Assembly: GCA_022496805.1 (NCBI GenBank)
Contig: CM040085.1
Coordinates: 29,851,811 to 29,915,810 of the forward strand
Direction: 5' to 3'
Source of the DNA: Pohlia nutans
Taxonomy: Eukaryota; Streptophyta; Bryopsida; Bryales; Mniaceae
Length of the DNA: 64,000 nt
The translations under genes and the position numbers were made by a program. How positions within the stretch are numbered: position 1 is the stretch's first letter; every line of letters starts with the position of its first letter. The notes beneath the pieces are model-generated. The model worked only from the letters and a program-made list of their open reading frames with translations. It searched no databases and was not told where the DNA came from. This document shows, piece by piece, positions 53,205-62,310 of this stretch.

Positions 53205-54756
53205 ATATGAAATAGATGTACCTCTTCTGCAAGCTTGGTGAGGTTGGTGCCATATTCCTCCAGGGTAGGCATTTTGTTGCTGCTGCTGCCACCACCGACT
53301 CCGGCACCCACAGACTCCGTACTCTCGCCCACCATGCGAATGACCTGCGTCCGGATGTTGCTCGGATCAGCTCCCAGGTTTTCCAGCACACGAGCCGCCA
53401 CACCTTCCCCCTCGCGCAACAAGCCCAACAGCAAATGTTCCGTTCCTATGTAATTGTGACCTGTAAAATAACAATAGAAACAGCATACTTTAAAAACAGT
53501 TAAAAACCTGCTCCTAACACCCTCTCAACTCATCATTTCTTCCAATACACTCGGTTGGCCTTCAAGCATAACTTGGCTAATAACGTCTTTAGCCACTCAT
53601 CTTTGAATGGAAAAATGGGGTTGTCTACTGTCTAGAACCTCCCACTTTGAATGATGTGATTTTGTACTCTATACTGATCTTCCAATGAGAGAAACACTCC
53701 TACTTATGGGTTAACCCCGAAAGGACGAAAAAGGATTCATGATTTTAAAATGACAAATTCAATCGATCATATTGTGAAATGTAGAATTCAGATGGGACCA
53801 AAGTTTATGTCACCGGAATCAGTGAACAACATTGTATGTGTTGGTCAAGAAACAAATAAATTTGAACAAGAGGAAGTTCACATAAGACTTACCCTAAGAT
53901 GCTTAAGAAAAACATGAGACTCAATTCGGGCTTCTAAAGTGATGCAAACAGTATCCGAAGTTTTGAATGCAGATTTCATTAATCTTGCCAAGTTGCCTGG
54001 CTTCTTCAGTCAATGTATAATTCAGATGGGACCAAAATTTATATCACCAGAATCAGCGAAGAACATTGTATGTGTTGGTCAAGAAACGAATGAATTTGAA
54101 CAAGAGGGAGTCCACATAAGACTGACTCCAAAATGCTAAAAGAAAACACGAGGCTCAATTCAGGTGATGCAAACAGTATCGTCTACATTGAATGCAGATA
54201 TTTCATGAATCTTACCAAGTTGCCGGGCTTCTTCAAGTGAAAGCTCCAGGACACGCTTGGCGCGGGGAGTGAAGGGAATCTCCACAGCCACAAAGCCACT
54301 GCCGCGGCCAATGATCTTCTCCACCTCCACACGGGCCTCTTTCAAATTGACACCCATGGACTTCAACACCTTGGCCGCAATGCCAGTGCCCTCGCCAATG
54401 AGCCCCAGTAAGATCTGCTCCGTGCCAACGAAATTATGGCCCAAACGCCGGGCCTCTTCCTGTGCCAACATGATCACCTTGATGGCCTTCTCCGTGAACC
54501 GCTCGAACATGGCCGTGGTCACACCCTTGCAACCTTTACCGCGCCCGGTATTTGCCACTGCAGCGCTCACGGTGGCCTTGAAATCCCGCCCTTGCTTCAC
54601 TGTCAGTGTATCCATCACTGACGCCTTCCGCAGCCCTGCAAACGATTGAAACCCCGCAGCATGTTTTCGACCTGCACTTGCCGAGGATTTCTTGTTACCG
54701 ACATGGGATGAGGCTCCCACTGCCGGTACTGTCAAGGCCTGTGCAATTGCCGCCAT
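47819..54756 (-). CDS. CLPC: Chloroplast ClpC (Hsp100/AAA+ chaperone of the Clp protease)
   Basis: Eight coding exons on the minus strand with in-phase GT-AG junctions: 54756-54216, 53460-53222, 52671-52270, 51488-51271, 50903-50828, 50621-50532, 49998-49060, 48067-47819. They give 917 residues, close to the 929 of Arabidopsis ClpC1. The N-terminal part (about 70-75 residues, rich in A, S, T and K) is a chloroplast transit peptide by composition. Two Clp_N repeats follow ([35 protein letters not shown]). The first AAA+ domain has Walker A GEPGVGKT (about 292-299) and Walker B VIDE (about 361-364). A UVR motif lies at about 505-528. The second AAA+ domain has GPTGVGKS (about 635-642) and [11 protein letters not shown]. 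In the stroma it unfolds proteins for ClpP/R and works at the TIC import machinery. No defect is seen. The introns are loaded with MITEs. Confidence 0.97.
48166..48421. mobile_element. Foldback MITE in the last ClpC intron
   Basis: CATCAGGAATTTAAGACC at the left is matched by GGTCCTAAATTCCTGATG at the right, and symmetry continues inward (GGGTTCGTACATTT and its complement). 256 bp. Confidence 0.65.
48609..48705. mobile_element. Short foldback, 30-bp arms, last ClpC intron
   Basis: AAGTCCAGTCTACTAAAATG and onward to CCAAC (48609-48638) is repeated inverted at 48676-48705 with one mismatch. The loop is about 37 bp. Confidence 0.75.
50036..50205 (+). mobile_element. TTAA-type MITE, short subfamily, ClpC intron 6
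   Basis: CTAAACCCCAGGATTCATGG, then TTTTAAAATGACGAAT and ACCTATTCAAAACTGC, ending CTTGGTCGTTCAGGGATTA. Worn ends. Confidence 0.55.
51036..51242 (-). mobile_element. TTAA-flanked MITE, short subfamily, ClpC intron 4
   Basis: The best-preserved copy. TTAA is at 51032-51035 and 51243-51246, and the ends CCCCTAAAGGACCAAG are perfectly inverted. The interior runs in the opposite sense to the 51608 copy. Confidence 0.85.
51608..51807 (+). mobile_element. TTAA-flanked MITE, short subfamily, ClpC intron 3
   Basis: TTAA is at 51604-51607 and 51808-51811. The ends are CCCCTAAAGAACTAAGG and, inverted, CTCCTAAAGTACCAA. 200 bp. Confidence 0.8.
52068..52270. repeat. Tandem duplication at the 5' end of ClpC intron 3
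   Basis: Two copies, about 100-117 bp apart, of CACCATTGACGACAGTTTCT and onward to TGGACAGGAATCAGAC. The right copy ends at the real exon 3 donor (52270); the left one repeats the donor-side intron sequence without the exon. A third, fainter copy is near 51845-51880. Confidence 0.65.
52685..52795 (-). mobile_element. Fragment of the short TTAA-type MITE, ClpC intron 2
   Basis: ACTTTCTTTTGTTCAATTTT, CAAAGTTCTTCACTGA and ATATTTCACAATA match the complement of the MITE interior. Both ends are missing. Confidence 0.55.
53130..53198. repeat. Compound (CA)n(TA)n microsatellite in ClpC intron 2
   Basis: About 14 CA units followed by about 19 TA units, ending roughly 23 bp from the exon 2 splice donor (53221). 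Confidence 0.95.
53715..53940 (+). mobile_element. TTAA-type MITE, short subfamily, ClpC intron 1
   Basis: TTAA (53711-53714), then CCCCGAAAGGACGAAAAAGG. The right end is worn (GGGCTTCTAAAGTG). The interior is repeated at 54013-54163. Confidence 0.65.
53785..54240. repeat. Tandem duplication of about 225 bp that includes the end of ClpC exon 1
   Basis: The unit 54013-54240 (MITE interior, GATGCAAACAGTATC, and the last part of exon 1 with its donor) is repeated at about 53785-54012. The downstream copy keeps the exon tail (GAAGCCAGGCAACTTG) but its donor reads GCAAGA in place of GTAAGA. Confidence 0.75.
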
Positions 54757-54819
54757 CTTCACAACGTTCTTACAACTGCCAGATGCTCATGAACACTTCG
54801 ACGATTGCAAGCCCTACAC

Positions 54820-55581
54820 CTGTGCATTGAATTGATGGTTAATCATATACAGAATTACTCAAGCCTACAATTGTGCATGAGCCTATCTATGCTTTCTTTT
54901 GTTGAACATCAAAGTTGAACAATCGATGATGTGATTAACCACCAATTGTGGAAAAACATAAATTCAAATGGGACCAATATTTCATGTCAGTGAAAGAGCA
55001 TTCAAAAAAGAGTCCCCACAAGACCTACTCAAAACTACATACAAAGCCCAATTTGGGGTTATTGGGCTACGGAAAAAGGTCACCGAATTTGAGCTTCAAA
55101 AGAGCACCAAACAGCTACAACCCCAAACAAAGTGAAAACCAATCAAAAATTGAACCCATCAAAAGCTTCAAACGCCAGAAATTGAACCCATCAAAGGCTT
55201 TAAAAAGAACCTAACTACAAAGTCATTTAAAGAAAAACCAGCGCTCGATTAAAAACCAATATAATCGATTACACAAAGCAGTAATTTCCGAATGGATTTG
55301 CTACAATGATTGACCTAAACAGTCTGTTCTCCCAATTTAGAAGAACCACGCACACATCGTTCACTAAAGTTGTGCAACAACAACAACAACAAGCTGCCGC
55401 AGACACCAACCCTTTTGCACACATACATCAATCAGTCAACAAAACCACAGAAGAGCGTAGAATTCACCACTGAATATCGTTCAATCTCCTTGCACGTTTA
55501 CAGTTTTGCAAAACACTCAAAAGCGGGTGCAAATGAATTGATGGCATGCACAGAAAGGAAATTCAACAAGGAATAGCTCAC
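54820..55581 (-). other. Probable 5' UTR intron of ClpC
   Basis: On the minus strand a good donor (GAAGCTG|GTGAGC at 55582/55581) and acceptor (TGCACAG|GTGTAGG at 54820/54819) bracket 762 bp upstream of the start codon. A fragment of the short MITE lies inside (about 54950-55050). Inferred from splice motifs only. Confidence 0.5.
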
Positions 55582-55616
55582 CAGCTTCAGATGATGAGGA
55601 CCAAACCCCAACACAG

Positions 55617-55640
55617 AAGAAGAAGAAGAAGAAGAAGAAG
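55617..55640. repeat. GAA/TTC trinucleotide run in the ClpC 5' leader
   Basis: About eight AGA units, read as CTT on the sense strand of the gene. A second run, (GTC)n, lies at about 55863-55890. Pyrimidine-rich leaders like this are common near plant transcription starts. Confidence 0.8.
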
Positions 55641-55919
55641 AGGAGGACAACAACTGACAACCCCAAAGAACTGAAGATGATGATCAAGTGTTTGGTATCA
55701 ATCAAATGTTGTTGTTGTTGAATCGGGAACGTAGAATGAAATGAAGGTCAAGGAATCTGAGTGGTCTGTAAAATCGGCAGCTTGGTGGATATTTGTGTGC
55801 ATGATATTGAAGAATTTTGATGATTTGGCTTCTACACAAGAGTGAGTCGAGGTAGTGCAAGGGGGTCGTCGTCTTCGTCGTCGTCGTCGTCATTCTTTCT
55901 TTTTCTTTCTCTCTTCTTT

Positions 55920-55929
55920 CTTTTATATC
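55920..55929 (-). promoter_or_regulatory. Likely TATA box of ClpC
   Basis: GATATAAAAG on the minus strand is followed by a pyrimidine-rich leader. Transcription would begin near 55890, giving a first exon of about 55890-55582. Confidence 0.45.
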
Positions 55930-56044
55930 TTTCCTCTTTTTCCTTTTTTTCTTTTTTAGTTCGATGTGGTCCAGGTGAATGAACCCACTGGAGTGGCCAC
56001 TTTGGTGGCCTCACACATTTGAAGAGGACTTTACTCCACCTCAA

Positions 56045-57650
56045 CCCAGATATTTTTTTGCAATTTTTTTATTTGCTAACATTAGAGTTTACCAAAAAGA
56101 GTGTCTCAAAGTGGAAACTCACCTCATTCTCATCTTCAACTCATTTTAGTTCAAAAAGACGGCAAAATTAGTCTATGGTGAGTTGAAGAATAATCCAAAG
56201 CAAGACCCCTGTACCGCCCATAGGAGTAGAACTTGTGACCTCCCCAATGCTAAAGGGGAGTTCCCACAAGTTCCTTCAAGCCTATGGTTCTATTCGTGAA
56301 GGAACCAAGGGACTATTCATGTGTAAGTTGTGTCAGAAATCACTTATATAAGATTGTTGACTCCGCATAAACTCTGTACGCATGGATGAAAATATGTCAA
56401 CATGGATGAATGTTGCTAACAATAAAGGAATGAGTTTTGGATCCAAATTTAGCTCTTCCTAAAAATTATATTGTTTTCTGGCTATATTTTGCCAGCTAAA
56501 AAAGGTTTCACTTCAACCCATTTATTTTTCTCTAGGTTGTATCCTAGCTTAGAGTTGAATTTGTCACTAAATAATTCGATTAATTTTTTGAAAAAAAAAT
56601 ATATAAATATATAGCAAACTCTTTGTAATCACATAAGGTTCTTTAGCTCTTCTCTGCAACACTTCAAAATTTGGCCACTATTCCGGAATCACTATAACAG
56701 ATCTCCAAATCATGGCAAGTCTACATCATTTTTAACTAAAGAAGTTGGGTGGTAAGACACTGTTGAAGCGTCTACAGTACCACTATTAAAAAGGGTGAAC
56801 TCCACCAACTGCTAAAGAACCTTATGCACACCCTTGATTCAGATATTGGTAATCCTATGATGTATACGTTACACCATTTTAGTTTAATGTAGCACAAATT
56901 TCAATCATTATCATACCTCGTTACGAAATTATATCATGAAATCATATATGGAAAAAGAGTGACAAAATCACATGTAGTAAAAAAAACAATTATTTCGTCA
57001 TCTACATAACAAAATCATGTGGCGTGAAGTTTTTTTTTCTTCCTCTTATCAACCTTGAGAACAAGTATAACTCTCTTGTTGTATGGTCAATGAAGGTTAT
57101 TACATGTAACCCTTTTAGTTCAATAACGTGAGTCTTTTGATTAACCAAAAAAGTTCTACATATTTGAATGTTCAAGATGCAATGAAACGATTTGGCATTA
57201 TGTGTGATGATCTTTTTGAGTCTTTTTCAAAAGAGTTGCAACACGATTTTTTTCATAATCAAAACAAAAATTAAAATCCTTCATGTACAACTCTTTTCAA
57301 AATCTTATGAGAAATGCTATTCTCAATGTTGTTTTACCAATTGAGAAGATAGCCAGAAAGGTTGATTCCAAACTAGCGATGGGCTTGTGGTTAGTAATCA
57401 ACATTTCAATATCCTTAGTTCCCGAGTTTAAAACATTTTGCTCTGGACATGTTTTTTCTTAAAATTTCTATAAAGTATCATCTTTATCACACATATATAA
57501 TCGTTTATTTTTAAAACCTAATTTAAATCAAATTTTGAATGCTAGATTGTACAATTTCTTCATTTTTTTTTATATAGGGTAAATAAATCATTCCATCTCA
57601 TGGTCTCAACAATGTAAACGAATTAAAACTCCAATTAACTTATGGAGTGT
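56045..57650. other. Intergenic DNA upstream of ClpC
   Basis: AT-rich, no supported gene. At about 56195-56290 the minus strand contains GGGGAGGTCACAAGTTCTAC, which resembles the T-arm and B box of a tRNA and may be an eroded SINE. Confidence 0.35.
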
Positions 57651-57654
57651 CTTA

Positions 57655-57927
57655 GGACGGCTTTCCATGTAGAGCATGAACCCACAGGCTGATGTTATGC
57701 CCAAAACTCATGTTTGCCCAAAACTTTATTAATACTTCTACCATGTGGCATGACATATTTGGTATAGCAGGCCTTTTTGAATAGAATTTTAGCTATTATC
57801 GGTTTTGTAAACCGGAAATGCAAGACCAAAACACCTGCATGTCAACATAAATGACTATTAATGCATCAACCTTCATGTTAATATGACGTCACACTTGCAT
57901 GTTCAGGCTCTACATGGAAAGTCGTCC
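57655..57927. mobile_element. Tourist-like MITE
   Basis: The element is 273 bp and flanked by TTA (57652-57654, 57928-57930). The ends are GGACGGCTTTCCATGTAGAG and, inverted, GGACGACTTTCCATGTAGAG; the match runs about 27 bp with two mismatches. Confidence 0.75.
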
Positions 57928-58120
57928 TTACTCTACACATGAATGCAAACTCTTGGAAAAAAAATGGAATTCAATCTCCATTCATGATGATCGAGCAACT
58001 AATTATAGTCTTTGTTCGTTTATCCTAGTGGCTTAGTTAGTAGCACTTCCCCCAATAGATTCTCCAATCACACTGCCTCCAGGGCCAAAATTACTATGTC
58101 TTTGCAAGATTAACCCTTAA

Positions 58121-58657
58121 CCCCTAAAAGACTAACCATCCATTTTTTGGATGGTTTTTGGTCAAAGTCTCAAAAAATCAAATGTTTTAGCTTTGTTGAA
58201 GTTGGTGTTTTCATTACATGTTTGAGTTGAGCTATGAAACATCTTTTGACCATTGGGATTGAAAGATAGACTTCATTTGAAGATTTTACATTATCGAAAA
58301 CTCCAAAATTTGAGTGTCCAAAATACAAAGGACTCTCTAAGGATGCTCCAATCATGCATCTCTTTTAATTTCTTCACTTTCATTTTTTAAGTATTTGTAA
58401 ACATGACTTTTCTCTACCTTGAATATAATTTTAGATGTAAAAAAGCTGTCAAAAATGTATTTATTTTGAATTTTTATCTTGTTTACATGATACAATTTGT
58501 AAATACTTTAAATATCTTCCAATCATGTTGAAATTTTTGTCATACCTTCATAATATTGATGACTATCTATGAAAAAGTATAAATCATATAATGTGATATT
58601 TCAAGTACGCAATTGTAGGGCTTTGACTTTTAAAAAACATATAAGGACCTTTAGAGG
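58121..58657. mobile_element. TTAA-flanked element
   Basis: TTAA at 58117-58120 and 58658-58661. The ends are CCCCTAAAAGACTAACC and, inverted, CCTCTAAAGGTCCTTA. 537 bp, non-coding. Confidence 0.65.
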
Positions 58658-59254
58658 TTAACGGACGCAAAGAGCCCCAAACACTTTTTGTTTTTTTTGG
58701 GAGAATCTTGCTCATAACTTCTACTATATTGAACCATATGGGGTTTTTTGAATGCCTAAGTGAGCATATTTTAAAGGATTTATACTTCTTTAAAAAAGAA
58801 CCAAAGTAAATCTAAAATAGAATCATGATTAAAATGGAGTTTAAAAGATATTTTGGGTGTGGAAATTAGGAAAGCCATGTTCATTGAGGATTAACCCTTT
58901 ACATTCCACTCAACCAAATTGTAGTCACAAAATCATGTTTTTTGCAAACTATCGTAAGGCCTACTCTGAACAAAGCATCAGTGTCTGAAGTACAGATGTG
59001 GGGATTCATCTCACGCATACATTTTTTATTTGGAGTTGTGAAGCTATCAAAACACTTATGTACAAAACACCAAAATATTGCAAATACCTCAAAATATAGC
59101 AAGTACTTACAAATACAATACATGTACTATGCGGTATTTTTTGTGTTTGGAAGTTTGTCATCTTGTTTTATTTTTTGGATTGTGTTCTCTTGTTCATGTT
59201 CCATTAGTTTATGTACTCCAAACTTGATTCATGTATCAATTCCTTTCATATTTA

Positions 59255-59303
59255 TACATACATACATACATACATATACACATATTTATTTATTTATTTA
59301 TTG
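59255..59303. repeat. Tetranucleotide microsatellites
   Basis: (ATAC)n at about 59257-59277, then (TTTA)n at about 59284-59302. Confidence 0.85.
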
Positions 59304-59576
59304 TTCTAAATTGTATATGGATAAGTCACTTCCACTTACAAAATTCATAATAATTATGTGTCAGTCCGTTCTTGACATGAAAGATTGCAATGGAGAGGTG
59401 TTGACATAGGTCATTGTCGAACCCTTTACTTTCATTTTTGAAACTTTAACCCAAATTCTATTTAATTTTGAAGTCATACATCCTCCAAAATCTCATTTTT
59501 GAGTGTGCATTATACAATTCAAAGACATACCATGATCTTCCAATCCAATGGTCCGATCTTAAATACCAAGGTTTAA

Positions 59577-60363
59577 CCCCTAGCCGTCCCGACGTCCATA
59601 TTTGGACGTTTTTTGGGGTACATTCACCTTCGAAGAGCTATAACTATCGCAAAAAGTGTCTGATTTTAATGAAATTTTGGAAAAACAAACCGCATGATGT
59701 ATGAAATGAGTGGTAAAACTTTCAGATCAATCCAAGATGTATTGAATTATTGGTGATCATTTGAAAGTAGGGGTCTTTTTTTTGGACAGTTTTGGTGCAT
59801 TTTGATGGCTACACCTTCATCCCATGTTCGTTTTCAATTTTATTTCTTTTATTGGGTTGGATTCCCCTTGAAGTCTAGTTATCATGGTAAAATTTTCATG
59901 TCAATCCATGTTGTTCTGAATGTTTGGGAGTCATTTTAGTGCACGGGTCTAATTTGGACACTTTTTGCTTTTTGGGTCAAATGGGTCACTTTTCGAGCTA
60001 CTTTTTGACATTGCAAGGCCATTTTAGGGCACATTAAATTTTTTCATGAGTTTTTTTTTTTGGTACCAATGTGTTTATATGATGATTTTGAACTACTTTA
60101 TAGTTGAAAGTGTTTTCATTTGAGTAATTTTGAAAACGAATTTCACCTCTACCTGTGTTGTTAGGAAAATTTTGGCATCCATTTTTTACACTAAAACACT
60201 ATGATCTTGCAATCTACATGGCCAAATGACTCCAAATCTGATCCACATGATCTACAAACATATAATACAAGATTTTATGGTTGAGATTCCTATACATTTA
60301 GACCTAAAAAACATCAAAAGCAATGATGATTTTAAGCACAAAAAAACTAGGGACGCTTAGAGG
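59577..60363. mobile_element. TTAA-flanked element, long
   Basis: TTAA at 59573-59576 and 60364-60367. The ends are CCCCTAGCCGTCCCGACG and, inverted, CCTCTAAGCGTCCCTAG. 787 bp, no coding capacity seen. Confidence 0.65.
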
Positions 60364-61497
60364 TTAACCGGCACTTGTTTGATTAAACTACGCTTACATT
60401 TATATAGTTTAACATGGCTTCCGTTAAAAGTGAAAGTGCAATGTGCATACCAAATTTGCACTTTAAAAAACAAAATTAGAAAATTACACGATAAGGAGGT
60501 TGATGGTTGCTGCCAATTCCTTTTAATTCATAACATAAACTTCAAAAGCGGGGTGAGAAGAGGGTTGACGATTGTCAAATCCATGAAATTCACATCCCAA
60601 ATTCATAATCATAATTTTGTGTCACGTGTACTTTTCACATTACTTGTGCATTTTAATGAAAGAAATATTTTAATACTATTAATAGTGTCCCTAATATCAA
60701 CATAGATTTTTTTTTAAATCACCAAGGATTTGTGGTTTCTCCAAACTACCTTGGGCTATAAAGGTTTAATCCCTAATTATCCAAGGGACCCTTTTTTAAT
60801 CACTACCTTTTTTAGAGCCTATCCGAGGTGTAAAAACTTACTAACAATGAAGTTTCAAGCCAATCAACCTTGGACTTTATACAAATAAGACCTCACTTGT
60901 CTGTAAATGAGCGTAGGATAGAGAATTGCACCAAACTCTTACAAATATCTCTATTCTTGACTACATTTTACGGATATAAATGAGAAAAACAATGAATGGG
61001 GTGCAAATTTATGTATCTCCATTGGAACTAAGATCATGGCCGTAAATTTTTAGGAGTATAGAAACACCGGTGGGGTTGCTCTTAGTCTAGCTCTATTCTC
61101 TAAGGCATTGAGTTCCAATTTGATCATTGGGTTTGTTGCACTAATTCTTGCGCGCGTGCACACATACATACATATTTTAATTTTAATTTTTTCATCTGCT
61201 CATTAAAGCTTAAAACTATAAATTAAAAACCAACAATACCCGGTGAGAGAAGGATTCTCGGGTATCCTCTCTCACTCCAGGAAAATTATTATTAAATTTA
61301 ATCTTCTTCATAGGGCAATAATGGGCATGCAAATGGGTGAGAATCTTGTGAATAAGATAGACACAGCTGCTTTTTGGATCATGGGAGCCACTTGTTGTCT
61401 GAACAGGGGCTGCCTCCCTGCTGACCCATCCACTTGGCATGGGCAGTGCATGCCAATTGATAACCTGCTCATAACCGGCACACCCTGGCCTCTTTAA

Positions 61498-62077
61498 CCC
61501 CTAAACGTACCAGGGTGTCCCTCGAATTGACAATTTGAGAAAAATCATCATAAACTACTATTTAGAAGAATATTTTGGAATTGATATACGAATGAAAGTT
61601 CTAGATTTTGAATTTTAGATTCCATCCGTACGGTTCGATTCACTAATACTATCACCAATATTTAATTATCAATTTTGAAAGTTTAAATTAAAAATTCCTT
61701 CTAAATTCGATTACAAACAAAATTTTAATATTTTTGGAGTAAAATTTGTTGGAATGAATTTGAAATGAGATACTCTTAAACGTGGTGATTCTTTGAAATT
61801 TTTGTGTTTCTTAAATCTATGACCTCATTTTTGCAAGGCCACTTTTGAACTACAGTTAATGCAATTTTGGCTTGGTTAACGACTTGACATACTTCTACAT
61901 TTGTAATTTTAGAAAAATATGTAATCAAATATGACTAAATCCAACCGTTAGATAAGACAACAACTTGGTGAAGAATCTCCAACAAATTGGATGACTTTCA
62001 TCCAAGCATTGATGAGAACGTGATAAGGGTTTGAATCTGTTAGTCGTTCAGTTTCTGAATGCTGTGACGTTTAGGAG
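61498..62077. mobile_element. TTAA-flanked element
   Basis: TTAA at 61494-61497 and 62078-62081. The ends are CCCCTAAACGTACCAGG and, inverted, CTCCTAAACGTCACAG. 580 bp. The interior is related to the copies at 665 and 18997. Confidence 0.7.
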
Positions 62078-62082
62078 TTAAG

Positions 62083-62310
62083 GTCTCACTTTTTGAACTT
62101 AAAATGAAACTTGACATAAACCGATTGTGTTGTTTTTCAAAAAATCACAATATCTTATTTTGAAAGTCCATACCATACAAATGATGGTCAACTAGCACAA
62201 GCACCAAGAGAAATTTGGATGGATGAAAAACTGTACAAGATGTAGTCAAGAGAAAGGTTGCAATCGTACATCATCCATTATATGGACACATGCACGTCAA
62301 AGTCTTAAAT
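62083..62310 (+). repeat. Dispersed repeat family B, partial copy
   Basis: GGTCTCACTTTTTGAACTTA through GAAATTTGGATGGATGAAAA to CATTATATGGA matches 23190-23400 closely. Confidence 0.6.

Noticed and set aside
47819..54756. Plastid DNA insertion (NUPT) explaining ClpC
   Set aside because: ClpC is a nuclear gene in plants; here it has introns, a transit-peptide-like leader and an intact frame, so it is the native nuclear locus.
58942..59409. Open frame of about 155 codons
   Set aside because: Much of it is AT-rich and runs through the ATAC/TTTA microsatellites; there is no motif and no splice context.
61243..61497. Open frame of about 84 codons ending at a TTAA element
   Set aside because: No recognisable motif, no upstream signals, and it terminates at the element's TTAA; likely chance.
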